DNA of 64,000 nucleotides from Pseudoduganella danionis. GTDB taxonomy: Bacteria; Pseudomonadota; Gammaproteobacteria; Burkholderiales; Burkholderiaceae_D. Where the stretch lies: the NCBI RefSeq assembly GCF_009720775.1, contig NZ_WNKW01000001.1:248001-312000 (forward strand), read 5' to 3'. Within the stretch, counting starts at the first letter, position 1; every line of letters starts with the position of its first letter. Made by a program: the position numbers and the translations under genes. Positions 25,058-33,464 of the stretch are shown in pieces. The notes under the pieces are model-generated. The model was not told where the DNA came from. It did not search any database and saw nothing but the letters and a program-made list of their open reading frames with translations.

Positions 25058-25652
25058 CTTCTTCGGTATCAGTATCGGTGTCGTCTGCATCGCTGCTGGC
25101 AGCTTTTTTCTTGTCCGCTTCGATCTGCTTCAGAATCTGGAAGATTTCGCGGTAGGCCTTGGGCGGTTTGTTCTCGGCCTGTTCCTTGCGGGCGTTACGG
25201 ATCAGGGTGCGCAGGTGCTGCACATCGAGTTCCGGATTTTCGGCCAGCAGAGTGGTCAGGGCGTTGTCGTCAGCCAGCAGCTTGTCGCGGCGGCGTTCCA
25301 GCGCGTGCATAGCGGCCGTATCGGCCTTGGAGGCGCCTTTCCAGCTATCGATGGCGCGCTGGATGGCCGCCACTTCCTCTTCGTCCAGCGTGCGCATCTT
25401 CTTGCCCACGAACTGCATCTGGCGGCGGCGGCCTTCGTGGTTGGTGATGGTCTGGCATTCGAGGATGGCGTCGCGCACGTCCTCGGGCATAGGCACCCGT
25501 TTTACGCGGTCGCGCGGTTCGTTGACAAGGGCTTCACCCAGTTCCTGCAGGGCGTTGACCTGACGTTTGAGCTCGGACTTGGAAGGGCGTTCGTACTCCT
25601 GCTCAAATTCTTTCGAGCTAAAGCCGACGGCTCCGCGATTAGGATTTACCAT
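25047..25652 (-). CDS. yjgA: Ribosome-associated protein YjgA (DUF615/DarP)
   Basis: 201 residues of the DUF615 family. E. coli YjgA/DarP associates with the 50S subunit and late ribosome assembly. Recognisable stretches are FSSKEFEQEYERPSKSELKR at the N-terminus, LVNEPRDRVKRVPMPEDVRD, QMQFVGKKMRTLDEEEVAAI and LRTLIRNARKEQAENKPPK. The C-terminal 18 residues are an acidic D/E/T/S tail. The start at 25652 replaces an in-frame extension to 25748 that would run across the divergent pmbA promoter. yjgA diverging from pmbA is a common betaproteobacterial arrangement. Confidence 0.93.
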   Translation of the reverse strand: MVNPNRGAVGFSSKEFEQEYERPSKSELKRQVNALQELGEALVNEPRDRVKRVPMPEDVRDAILECQTITNHEGRRRQMQFVGKKMRTLDEEEVAAIQRAIDSWKGASKADTAAMHALERRRDKLLADDNALTTLLAENPELDVQHLRTLIRNARKEQAENKPPKAYREIFQILKQIEADKKKAASSDADDTDTDTEEDDE

Positions 25653-25700
25653 ATTATTAACTTTCTCTTCGGTGCGTGGCCGCACCTGTAAACTGTAAAC

Positions 25701-25728
25701 GACTGCTATGATACCTGTTTTAGCAGTC
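25701..25728. promoter_or_regulatory. Hairpin in the pmbA leader / yjgA-pmbA divergent region
   Basis: GACTGCT (25701-25707) and AGCAGTC (25722-25728) form a perfect 7-bp inverted repeat 18 bp before the pmbA ATG. TATGAT at 25707-25712, within it, resembles a -10 box. It could act as an operator or an mRNA leader structure. No clear -35 box was found for either gene in the 94-bp region. Confidence 0.3.
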
Positions 25729-25746
25729 ACCCGAAGATTACAGCCC

Positions 25747-27099
25747 ATGAGCGATACCCATTTTAGCCATACTCAGGACCAGTTGAAACAGCTTGCACAG
25801 GACGTGCTGGCCTATGCCCGCGAGCAGGGCGGCACCGATTGTGCCGTCGAAATCAGCGAAGGCAGCGGCCTGTCGGTGTCGGTGCGCAAGAGCAAAATCG
25901 AGACCATCGAGCAGAACCGGGACAAGGGCATGGGCGTCACTGTCTTCGTGGGCAAGCGCCGCGGCAATGCCAGCACTTCCGATTTTTCCGCCGCCTCGCT
26001 GAAGGCCACGGTGGAAGCGGCCTACAACATCGCCCGCTTCACGGCCGATGACGATTGCGCCGGTCTGGCCGACGCGGATCAGCTGGAAATGTCCCCGCGT
26101 GACCTGCAGCTATACTACCCGTGGGACATCAGCACGGCCGACGCGGTAGCGCTGGCCCAGCGTGCCGAAGCGGCCGCGTTTGCCGTTGATGCGCGCGTGA
26201 CCAATAGCGAAGGCGCCGGCGTACATGTGCAGCAGTCGCACTTCGTTTCGGCCAATTCGCGTGGTTTCATCGGCGGCTATCCGTATTCGCGCCACACGCT
26301 GTCGGTGGCGCCGATTGCCGGCAAGGGCGCGAATATGCAGCGTGACGACTGGTACTCGTCGGTGCGCGATGCGCGCCTGATGTCGTCGCCGGAAGCCATA
26401 GGCCGCTATGCTGCCGAGCGCGCGCTGGCACGCCTGAATGCGCGCAGCATCGATACCCGTACCTGCCCTGTACTGTTCGAAGCACCGCTGGCTGCTGGTC
26501 TGCTGGGCGCCTTCGTGCAAGCCACGTCGGGTGGTGCGCTGTACCGCAAATCCAGCTTCCTGCTCGATTCGCTGGGCAAGCAGGTGCTGCCCAAGCATAT
26601 TCAGATCACGGAAGACCCGCACATCATCGGCGGCGTCGGCTCGGCGCCGTTCGACGAAGAAGGCGTGCGCACCCACAAGCGTGATGTGGTCAAGGATGGT
26701 GTGGTGCAGGGCTACTTCCTGTCCACCTACTCGGCCCGCAAGCTGGGCATGCAGACCACGGGCAATGCGGGCGGCTCGCACAATCTGGCGCTGACCTCCT
26801 CGCTGACGCAGGATGGCGACGACTTCGCCGGCATGCTGCGCAAGATGGGCACCGGCCTGCTGGTGACGGAACTGATGGGGCAGGGCACCAACTACGTGAC
26901 GGGCGACTATTCGCGCGGCGCCTCCGGCTTCTGGGTCGAGAATGGCGTGATCCAGTATCCCGTCGAAGAAATTACTATTGCCGGCAATATGAAAGACATG
27001 CTGGCGCAGATCGTCGCCGTCGGTAACGACATACTGGTACGCGGCACCAAGCAGACCGGCTCCATCCTGATCGAAAACATGGTGGTGGCCGGTAGCTAA
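25747..27099 (+). CDS. pmbA: Metalloprotease PmbA (TldE)
   Basis: 450 residues, the usual length of PmbA/TldE. This is the partner of TldD in the zinc-dependent protease that processes modified peptides (microcin B17, CcdA). Family sequences include SVRKSKIETIEQNRDKGMGV, ALVFEAPLAAGLLGAF-like strands, GNAGGSHNLALTSS, and the C-terminal RGASGFWVENGVIQYPVEEI. The start at ATG 25747 lies 39 bp inside a longer frame and fits the conserved N-terminus. A strong hairpin follows the stop codon. Confidence 0.93.
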   Translation: MSDTHFSHTQDQLKQLAQDVLAYAREQGGTDCAVEISEGSGLSVSVRKSKIETIEQNRDKGMGVTVFVGKRRGNASTSDFSAASLKATVEAAYNIARFTADDDCAGLADADQLEMSPRDLQLYYPWDISTADAVALAQRAEAAAFAVDARVTNSEGAGVHVQQSHFVSANSRGFIGGYPYSRHTLSVAPIAGKGANMQRDDWYSSVRDARLMSSPEAIGRYAAERALARLNARSIDTRTCPVLFEAPLAAGLLGAFVQATSGGALYRKSSFLLDSLGKQVLPKHIQITEDPHIIGGVGSAPFDEEGVRTHKRDVVKDGVVQGYFLSTYSARKLGMQTTGNAGGSHNLALTSSLTQDGDDFAGMLRKMGTGLLVTELMGQGTNYVTGDYSRGASGFWVENGVIQYPVEEITIAGNMKDMLAQIVAVGNDILVRGTKQTGSILIENMVVAGS

Positions 27100-27105
27100 G
27101 GCCCC

Positions 27106-27148
27106 AAATTAAAACGGCGGCGGGACAGCCATAGCTGTGCCGCCGCCG
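27106..27148 (-). terminator. Rho-independent terminator for the M14 peptidase gene
   Basis: On the minus strand a 15-bp stem with one mismatch (27115-27129 paired with 27134-27148, 4-base loop) is followed by TTTTAATTT. It therefore ends leftward transcription from the carboxypeptidase gene. The same stem can also slow rightward transcription from pmbA, although no T-tract follows on that side. Confidence 0.8.
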
Positions 27149-27197
27149 CACAGCCCCGCCGCGAGGGCAAGGCCGGTGCTACTTTCGCATCACTGCA

Positions 27198-28328
27198 TTA
27201 CTGCTGCGCCAGCAGCGATTGCAGCACTGGCTGCAGCACGGCTTTACCCAGTTCGGCGCTGCGCGCGCCATTCCAGCCCGTTTCCGGATCCGGATCGTTG
27301 GCGTTGTCCTTGAACGGCATTTCCAGCGTCAGCGACAGGCAGCCGAAGGCGTGGGTGATGTGCGGCGAACCCATGGTCAGCGTCTCCGGCGTGTAAGGCG
27401 TTTCACCGTAGCCGTATTCGTCCTGGAAGTCCGGGCTGGCGATCAGGAAGTTATCGATGAAGTACTGCTGCGCCTCGGCCTGATCCGGCGTGAAGTCAGG
27501 CAGCGATTCGCTACCGGCCACGAACACGTAAGGCAGGCCTTCGTCGCCGTGCACGTCGAGGCACAGGTCGCAGCCGATTTCCAGCATCTTGTTCTTGACC
27601 AGGAAGACTTCCGGGCTGCGCTCCATGGTCGGGTTCAGCCATTCGCGGTTCAGATTGGCGCCGGCTGCATTGGTCCGCAGATTGCCGCGCACCGAGCCGT
27701 CCGGATTCATATTCGGCACCACGTAGAACACGGCTTCCTTCAGACACTGGCGGCCGAACGGGTTGGCCGGATCGAGCAGCGCTTCGACCATGCCTTCCAC
27801 GAACCACTCGGCCATGGTTTCACCGGGGTGCTGACGGGCGATAACCCATACCTTCTGCTGCGCTTCCGGATCGCCGATCACCAGCATGTTCAGGTCGTGG
27901 CCATCGATGGTGCTGCCCAGATCGACCAGTTGCACCAGCGGCGACAGCTGGGCATTGTCCAGCAGGGCCAGATGGCGTTCCCACGAATACGGCTCGAAGT
28001 AGGCGTAGTAGACGCTGTCGTATTCCGGCGTATGCTCGACCGTCATCACCTTGCCGTCGTAGCGGGTCGGCACACGGAACCAGTTCTCGCGGTCGTAGCT
28101 GGCCACGGCCTGATAGTCCTTCCAGCCGTCCGGATAGGCGGCGCTACCGGCGTTGAGGAAGTTCATGGTCAGCGGCGTGGCTTTGCCACCCTGCACGCGG
28201 AAGTAGAACCACTGGGTGATGTCGGCGTGCGAGTCCTTGCGGATGTTCAGGTCGATATGGGCCGGATCGTCGGCGCGGATCACTTCGATGGCACCAGCGT
28301 CGAACTGGTGGCTGATTTTGATAGGCAT
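27198..28328 (-). CDS. M14-family zinc carboxypeptidase, cytosolic carboxypeptidase-like
   Basis: 376 residues. A beta-rich N-terminal domain (containing ITQWFYFRVQGGKA, the usual Trp/Tyr/Phe-Tyr-Phe strand) precedes the M14 catalytic domain. The zinc site is seen as RQHPGETMAEWFVEG (His, Glu) and LDVHGDEGLPY (His). NMNPDGSVRGNLRTNAAGANLN is the substrate-binding segment. The family (Nna1/CCP-like) removes C-terminal residues from peptides or proteins. There is no signal peptide, so it is cytoplasmic. The start at 28328 is preferred over an in-frame extension to 28472. Confidence 0.9.
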   Translation of the reverse strand: MPIKISHQFDAGAIEVIRADDPAHIDLNIRKDSHADITQWFYFRVQGGKATPLTMNFLNAGSAAYPDGWKDYQAVASYDRENWFRVPTRYDGKVMTVEHTPEYDSVYYAYFEPYSWERHLALLDNAQLSPLVQLVDLGSTIDGHDLNMLVIGDPEAQQKVWVIARQHPGETMAEWFVEGMVEALLDPANPFGRQCLKEAVFYVVPNMNPDGSVRGNLRTNAAGANLNREWLNPTMERSPEVFLVKNKMLEIGCDLCLDVHGDEGLPYVFVAGSESLPDFTPDQAEAQQYFIDNFLIASPDFQDEYGYGETPYTPETLTMGSPHITHAFGCLSLTLEMPFKDNANDPDPETGWNGARSAELGKAVLQPVLQSLLAQQ

Positions 28329-28483
28329 GGCGGAATCCCGTAAATTCTGTGTTTGTCGTGTGCACTTGTGGCGCAGTGCCGACATGATACAGGGTTGTGC
28401 CGCACTGGTGCCGTTTCTGCGATTGCCAGCCCAGACAACTGGTTCTACACTGGGCAGCCAAACTACCCCCACAGGAGAACTGC

Positions 28484-29569
28484 ATGCAACGTCGTTCCTT
28501 CCTCAAGCATGGCACGCTGGCGGCCGGCGCCGCAACGGTGGCCGCACCGGCATTGGCGCAGGGTGGCCCTGCCATTAGCTGGCGCCTCGCTTCCAGCTTC
28601 CCGAAAACCCTGGACACCATCTACGGCTCGGCCGAGCGCTTCACCAAGCGCGTGGCGGAATTGACGGGCGGCAAGTTTATGATTCGCCAGTTCGCTGCCG
28701 GCGAGATCGTGCCCGGGCTGCAGGTGATGGATGCGGTACAGGCAGGAACGGTGGAAATCGGCCATACGGCCTCCTACTACTATTTCGGCAAAGACCCTAC
28801 GTTTGCTTTCGATTGCGCCGTACCGTTCGGCCTGACCTCGCGCCAGCAGACGGCGTGGATCGATCAGGGCGGCGGGCGCGAACTGCTGCGTGATTTCTTC
28901 AAAGGCCATGGCCTGATCAATCTGATGGCCGGTAACACGGGCACCCAGATGGGCGGCTGGTTCCGCAAGGAGATCAAAACGGTGGCCGATCTGAAAGGGC
29001 TGAAGTTCCGCATCGCCGGTTTTGCCGGCCGCACCATGGAGCGCATGGGGGTGGTGCCGCAGCAGATCCCCGGTGGCGATGTGTATGCGGCGCTGGAAAA
29101 AGGCACCATCGATGCCGCCGAGTGGGTGGGACCGTACGACGATGAAAAACTGGGGCTGGTGAAAGTGGCGCCGCACTACTACGCGCCGGGCTGGTGGGAG
29201 GCCGGGCCGCAGTTGTCGCTGTACGTGAACATCAAGGAGTGGGAAAAGCTGCCCAAGGAGTACAAGGCGGCCATCGAAGCGGCCAGCTTCGAATGCCATG
29301 TGGCGATGCAGGCCGAATACGATGCGCGCAATCCGGCTGCGCTGGCGCGGCTGATCAAGAACGGCGCCAAGCTGCACACCTTCTCCAAAGAGATCATGGA
29401 TGCGTCGTTCAAGCACGCCACCGATATCATGGAAGAAGAAGCGGGCCGCAATGCGGCCTTCCGCAAGATCTACGAGCCGTGGAAGAGGTTCCGCAGTGAC
29501 CAGAACCAGTGGGCGTCGGTGGCGGAAGCGCCGATGCAGAACTTCCTGATCAGCGCAGGCCGCAAGTAG
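28484..29569 (+). CDS. TRAP transporter substrate-binding protein, DctP family (Tat signal)
   Basis: 361 residues. The N-terminus QRRSFLKHGTLAAGAAT with ALAQ cleavage site is a twin-arginine signal, so the protein is exported folded to the periplasm. The mature domain is the DctP fold of the mannitol/chloroaromatic-type subgroup: RLASSFPKTLDTIYGSAERF, LKGLKFRIAGFAGRTMERMG, IPGGDVYAALEKGTIDAAEW and YAPGWWEAGPQLSLYV. In the family the conserved Arg in LKFRIAG binds a substrate carboxylate. ACAGGAGAACTGC precedes the ATG. No permease genes adjoin it. The nearest TRAP permeases are DctQM-like genes 16 kb away. Confidence 0.9.
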   Translation: MQRRSFLKHGTLAAGAATVAAPALAQGGPAISWRLASSFPKTLDTIYGSAERFTKRVAELTGGKFMIRQFAAGEIVPGLQVMDAVQAGTVEIGHTASYYYFGKDPTFAFDCAVPFGLTSRQQTAWIDQGGGRELLRDFFKGHGLINLMAGNTGTQMGGWFRKEIKTVADLKGLKFRIAGFAGRTMERMGVVPQQIPGGDVYAALEKGTIDAAEWVGPYDDEKLGLVKVAPHYYAPGWWEAGPQLSLYVNIKEWEKLPKEYKAAIEAASFECHVAMQAEYDARNPAALARLIKNGAKLHTFSKEIMDASFKHATDIMEEEAGRNAAFRKIYEPWKRFRSDQNQWASVAEAPMQNFLISAGRK

Positions 29570-29611
29570 GCGGCGTAGCTACCTCTGCCCGCAGTCCGTG
29601 ACCACCTGCCC

Positions 29612-29628
29612 GCCGTGCGCGGCACGGC
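29612..29628. terminator. Possible hairpin between dctP and paaX
   Basis: GCCGTGC-GCG-GCACGGC forms a 7-bp stem in the 81-bp gap between two convergent genes. There is no T-tract on either side, so its role as a shared terminator is only tentative. Confidence 0.25.
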
Positions 29629-29650
29629 AGGCTGTCAGTCGTTGCGCTAG

Positions 29651-30571
29651 CTAGTTCAGGCCACCGAAGCGCTCGAAATAGGCTGCGCCGGCCGCGGGGG
29701 CTGCCGCATCTTCCTTCTGCAGGGCAGCATCGATATGCTGCTCGGCCGCGTCCTGCACGGCCAGATAGATTTCCCGCGCCAGTTCGTAAGCCTGGCTGCC
29801 CGGCCATGGTGCCGGCAGCAGTTCCAGCGGCAGTTGCGGATCATGCAGTTGCACACGCCGATAGGCGTGGATCACCAGCGTGCGCATGACGAAAGCCTGC
29901 TCCGGGGTGAACTTGATGGCCGGGTGCTGCAGCATGGCGGCCAGCGGCGCAAAGCGGCTGATGAAATGGCGATAGGCGCCCGCCACTTCGCTCAGATCCC
30001 AGCCGCTGGCCAGCAAATCCGTCAGCGGGCGCGCACACACCTGCCGTAGCGCCTTGCCCTGCACCACAAACACCTTGCCGGCGATGCCCAGCCGCTGCAG
30101 CAGCTCGTCCAGCACCACGGCTTCCGCCGCCGGATGGCCCATGATGCCGGGCGCAATCGCGCCATAACCTTCCCACAGCAGTTCCTTGCGCAGCGCGCTG
30201 CGCTCGGCCGCATTGAGGGCGCCGTCGCCATTGATTACGAGTGTCCAGCTGCCGTCCCAGCGATGCGTCAGCGGGGCGTAGATGCGGCGGTAGGCGTGGA
30301 CGAAGCGCTGCATGGCCGGCGCCGTGATGGCATAGGAACTGCGGCGGCCATCGCGCTGGGCGCCCAGCCAGCCTTCCTGCGCCAGCCGGAATACGGAGGT
30401 GCGCAGCAGACGGTCGTTGACGCCGAATGGCGCCAGCAACTCGATCAGGCTGCCCAGCCAGACCATGCCGCCATGGGGCACGATGCTGTCGCCGAAGATG
30501 GTCACCACCAGCGATTTCGAGCGCGGCGGTTCGGTGGCGAGGAAGTCGTCTATCCAGTCTTGGCAATCCAT
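29651..30571 (-). CDS. paaX: Phenylacetic acid degradation repressor PaaX
   Basis: 306 residues, the usual PaaX length. The N-terminal winged helix (about 20-95) has SLVVTIFGDSIVPHGGMVWL and NDRLLRTSVFRLAQEGWL. The PaaX-specific middle region has VHAYRRIYAPLTHRWDGSW and KELLWEGYGAIAPG. It represses paa genes and responds to phenylacetyl-CoA in E. coli. Divergent placement from paaA with a 192-bp shared control region fits that role. Stop and start positions look standard. Confidence 0.92.
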   Translation of the reverse strand: MDCQDWIDDFLATEPPRSKSLVVTIFGDSIVPHGGMVWLGSLIELLAPFGVNDRLLRTSVFRLAQEGWLGAQRDGRRSSYAITAPAMQRFVHAYRRIYAPLTHRWDGSWTLVINGDGALNAAERSALRKELLWEGYGAIAPGIMGHPAAEAVVLDELLQRLGIAGKVFVVQGKALRQVCARPLTDLLASGWDLSEVAGAYRHFISRFAPLAAMLQHPAIKFTPEQAFVMRTLVIHAYRRVQLHDPQLPLELLPAPWPGSQAYELAREIYLAVQDAAEQHIDAALQKEDAAAPAAGAAYFERFGGLN

Positions 30572-30698
30572 GGCAGTTCGGTTCTAGCGGGTGGGTGCGG
30601 AAAAAAGCAGCAGTTTACTGGTCCTGCGGCGGGCGGCTGAAATTATTTCATAAGCTTGCCGATAGGATACACGAATATGATTTGAGTCAAAAAAATCG

Positions 30699-30737
30699 TA
30701 GTCATGCAAATATTTGTATCGTATTATGGCGCCATAA
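30699..30737 (+). promoter_or_regulatory. Candidate paaA promoter with overlapping palindrome
   Basis: TAGTCA (30699-30704) and TATTAT (30722-30727) are spaced by 17 bp. The perfect 14-bp palindrome TTATGGCGCCATAA (30724-30737) overlaps the -10 box and the likely start point, where a repressor site would block polymerase. Upstream, GATACACGAATAT (30666-30678) and ATATTTGTATC (30710-30720) form an imperfect inverted repeat. PaaX or another regulator is a plausible binder, but the E. coli PaaX site is different, so the assignment is inference. Confidence 0.5.
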
Positions 30738-30763
30738 ATTATTAGAATTATCTGGAGACAGCC

Positions 30764-31738
30764 ATGTACGCACAAATGGTGGAGACTGGCTTGAACGCCG
30801 TCCGCTCGGCCGAGGACATGGCCGACGACGAACGTGCGTTTCAGGCGCGTATCGATGCCGGCATCAAGATCGAGGCCAAGGACTGGATGCCCGAGGCTTA
30901 CCGGAAAACCTTGATTCGGCAGATTTCGCAGCATGCCCACTCGGAGATTGTGGGCCAGCTACCGGAAGGGAACTGGGTCACGCGTGCGCCTACGCTCAAG
31001 CGCAAGTCCATCCTGCTGGCCAAGATACAGGACGAAGCAGGTCACGGCCTGTACCTGTACAGCGCGGCCGAAACGCTGGGCGTCTCGCGCGACGAGCTGC
31101 TCGAAGCGCTACACAGCGGCAAAGCCAAGTATTCGAGCATCTTCAACTACCCCACGCTGTCGTGGGCCGACATGGGCGCCATCGGCTGGCTGGTCGATGG
31201 CTCGGCCATCATCAACCAGATTCCCCTGTGCCGCTGCTCGTATGGCCCGTATTCGCGCGCCATGATCCGCGTCTGCAAGGAAGAATCCTTCCACGCCCGT
31301 CAAGGCTACGACATCATGCTGGCGCTGGCACGCGGCACGCCCGAGCAGAAAGCCATGGCACAGGATGCGCTGAACCGCTGGTGGTGGCCGTCGCTGATGA
31401 TGTTTGGCCCGTCGGACGCGGATTCCGTCAACAGCGCGCAGTCGAGCAAATGGCGCATCAAGTTGTTCTCCAATGATGAACTGCGCCAGCGCATGGTCGA
31501 CCAGACCGTGCCGCAGGCCGAATACCTGGGCCTGACCATCCCTGACCCCAAGCTGAAATTCAATGCCGAAACGGGCCACTACGAATTCGGCGAGATCGAC
31601 TGGGCCGAATTCCACAGCGTCCTGAAGGGCAACGGCCCATGCAACCGCGAGCGCCTGCGCACCCGTGTCACGGCATGGGAAGAGGGCGAGTGGTTCCGCG
31701 ATGCGCTGCAAGCCTACGCCGACAAGCACGCAAAATAA
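30764..31738 (+). CDS. paaA: Phenylacetyl-CoA 1,2-epoxidase catalytic subunit PaaA
   Basis: 324 residues, the catalytic alpha subunit of the PaaABCE monooxygenase that converts phenylacetyl-CoA to ring-1,2-epoxyphenylacetyl-CoA. The carboxylate di-iron site is visible as [13 protein letters not shown] and [16 protein letters not shown] (E-x-x-H pairs); [20 protein letters not shown] is a conserved N-terminal element. It is the first gene of the operon. GGAGACAGCC lies directly before ATG 30764. Confidence 0.95.
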   Translation: MYAQMVETGLNAVRSAEDMADDERAFQARIDAGIKIEAKDWMPEAYRKTLIRQISQHAHSEIVGQLPEGNWVTRAPTLKRKSILLAKIQDEAGHGLYLYSAAETLGVSRDELLEALHSGKAKYSSIFNYPTLSWADMGAIGWLVDGSAIINQIPLCRCSYGPYSRAMIRVCKEESFHARQGYDIMLALARGTPEQKAMAQDALNRWWWPSLMMFGPSDADSVNSAQSSKWRIKLFSNDELRQRMVDQTVPQAEYLGLTIPDPKLKFNAETGHYEFGEIDWAEFHSVLKGNGPCNRERLRTRVTAWEEGEWFRDALQAYADKHAK

Positions 31739-31809
31739 GCCAGCCATAGTGCGGCATGCCGCAGACCGCAGCGCGAGCGCGGCACACACGAAGATAATTG
31801 GAGACCAAG

Positions 31810-32094
31810 ATGAGCAAACAATGGCCACTGTGGGAAGTATTCATCCGCAGCCAGCATGGGCTGGCACACAAGCATGTGGGCAGCCTGCACGCACCGGATG
31901 CGGAAATGGCCGTCAACAATGCACGCGATGTGTACACGCGGCGTAATGAAGGCGTGAGTATCTGGGTAGTGCGTGCGGCCGATATCGTGGCCAGCAGCCC
32001 GGCCGATAAAGGCGCCCTGTTCGACCCTGCCAACAGCAAGGTGTATCGCCACCCGACCTTCTTCCCTATGCCGGAAGAAGTGAAGAACCTGTAA
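31810..32094 (+). CDS. paaB: Phenylacetyl-CoA epoxidase subunit PaaB
   Basis: 94 residues, the typical PaaB size. It matches the family throughout: WPLWEVFIRSQHGLAHKHVG, ARDVYTRRNEGVSIWVV and DKGALFDPANSKVYRHPTF. PaaB bridges the PaaA-PaaC heterodimers and is required for activity. The start ATG at 31810 follows TTGGAGACCAAG, and the 71-bp gap after paaA shows no gene. It is followed after 12 bp by paaC. Confidence 0.95.
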   Translation: MSKQWPLWEVFIRSQHGLAHKHVGSLHAPDAEMAVNNARDVYTRRNEGVSIWVVRAADIVASSPADKGALFDPANSKVYRHPTFFPMPEEVKNL

Positions 32095-32106
32095 GCGGAG
32101 CCCAGC

Positions 32107-32865
32107 GTGGATAAGCACAACACCTTCGAATACCTGCTGCGCCTCGGTGACAACGCGTTGATCCTGAGCCAGCGCCTGTCGCAACTGTGCGGCAAAGGCC
32201 CGGCCATGGAAGAGGATATGGCGCTCACCAACGTGGCGCTGGACCTGCTGGGCCAGACCCGTTTGTGGTACAGCTATGCGGGTGAACTGGAAGGCGCAGG
32301 GCGCGATGAAGATGCGCTGGCCTTCCGCCGAGATGCTCACGAATTCCGCAACTGCCTGCTGCTGGAACAGCCTAACGGCAATTACGCCGACACCCTGGTG
32401 CGCCAGTTCTACTTCGATACCTGGCACTACTTCCTGATCGAAGGCCTGACCCGCAGCAGCGATGCGCGCATTGCGGCGATTGCAGAAAAGTCGCTGAAGG
32501 AAGTCAGCTACCACCTGCGCCGCAGCGGCGATCTGATCGTGCGCCTTGGCGATGGCACGCAGTTCAGCCATGCGCGCACCCAGGCTGCCGTCGAAGCGCT
32601 GTGGATGTATAGCGGCGAGATGTTTGCCTACGACGCGCTGGATCAGGCCATGGTGGCCGCCGGCATCGCACCTGATGGTGCAGAATTGCGCAGCCACTGG
32701 CTGGCACATGTCGAGTCGATTTTCAAAGAGGCGACGCTGACCATGCCACCGGCCGATGCATGGATGCAGAGCGGCGGCAAACAAGGCCGCCATAGCGAGC
32801 ATCTGGGTTATGTGCTGGCAGAGATGCAGTTCTTGCAGCGCGCCTATCCGGGCGCAACGTGGTAA
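32107..32865 (+). CDS. paaC: Phenylacetyl-CoA epoxidase structural subunit PaaC
   Basis: 252 residues, GTG start. PaaC is the non-catalytic, PaaA-like structural subunit. Family sequences are EYLLRLGDNALILSQRLSQL, LLGQTRLWYSYAGELEG, VRQFYFDTWHYFLIEGL and GGKQGRHSEHLGYVLAEMQ. The GTG codon at 32107 is 9 bp after AGCGGAGCCC. The gene ends 10 bp before paaD. Confidence 0.95.
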   Translation: MDKHNTFEYLLRLGDNALILSQRLSQLCGKGPAMEEDMALTNVALDLLGQTRLWYSYAGELEGAGRDEDALAFRRDAHEFRNCLLLEQPNGNYADTLVRQFYFDTWHYFLIEGLTRSSDARIAAIAEKSLKEVSYHLRRSGDLIVRLGDGTQFSHARTQAAVEALWMYSGEMFAYDALDQAMVAAGIAPDGAELRSHWLAHVESIFKEATLTMPPADAWMQSGGKQGRHSEHLGYVLAEMQFLQRAYPGATW

Positions 32866-32875
32866 GGGTGGCACC

Positions 32876-33451
32876 ATGAACGCCGGCCCAGGCAATATGG
32901 ACAGCATAGACAGCTTGGCCAGCTTCACGCCAGCGCAGGTGTGGCAATGGCTGGGCGAGGTGGCCGATCCGGAAATCCCCGTGATTTCCATTGTCGATCT
33001 GGGCATCGTGCGCGATGTGCAGGTCAGCGCCGATGCCGTCTGCACGGTGGTGATTACGCCCACCTATTCGGGCTGCCCGGCCATGCAGGTGATCGCCGAT
33101 GCCGTCACCGAAGCCCTGCGCGCGCATGGCGTGCAGCAGATCGAACTGCGCAACCAGCTCTCTCCCGCATGGACCACGGACTGGATGAGCGCCAGCGGCA
33201 AGGCGGCGCTGCGCGGCTACGGCATCGCACCGCCGGCCCAGCAGGTGATCGATATCAGCGGCCTGCAGCGCAATGCGCACGGTTCTGCGCACGCGGCCAT
33301 CTCGCGCAGCGTGCCGGCGCCGCAGGTCGAGTGTCCGCACTGCGGGTCATTGCACACCACGCTGACCAGCCAGTTCGGCTCCACACCCTGCAAAGCGCTC
33401 TACAAATGTCTGGACTGCCACGAGCCGTTTGACTACTTCAAGTGCCATTAA
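32876..33451 (+). CDS. paaD: PaaD, iron-sulfur assembly factor for the epoxidase
   Basis: 191 residues. The N-terminal two thirds is a MIP18/DUF59 domain: VADPEIPVISIVDLGIVRDV and VITPTYSGCPAMQVIADAV. The C-terminal part carries a zinc-ribbon-like Cys cluster: CPHCGSLHTT followed by CKALYKCLDCHEPF and a final Cys-His. PaaD is thought to help mature the iron-sulfur cluster of PaaE. The start ATG at 32876 follows AAGGGTGGCACC. It is in the standard A-B-C-D-E order, with 13 bp between its stop and paaE. Confidence 0.92.
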   Translation: MNAGPGNMDSIDSLASFTPAQVWQWLGEVADPEIPVISIVDLGIVRDVQVSADAVCTVVITPTYSGCPAMQVIADAVTEALRAHGVQQIELRNQLSPAWTTDWMSASGKAALRGYGIAPPAQQVIDISGLQRNAHGSAHAAISRSVPAPQVECPHCGSLHTTLTSQFGSTPCKALYKCLDCHEPFDYFKCH

Positions 33452-33464
33452 CGATAACAACATC

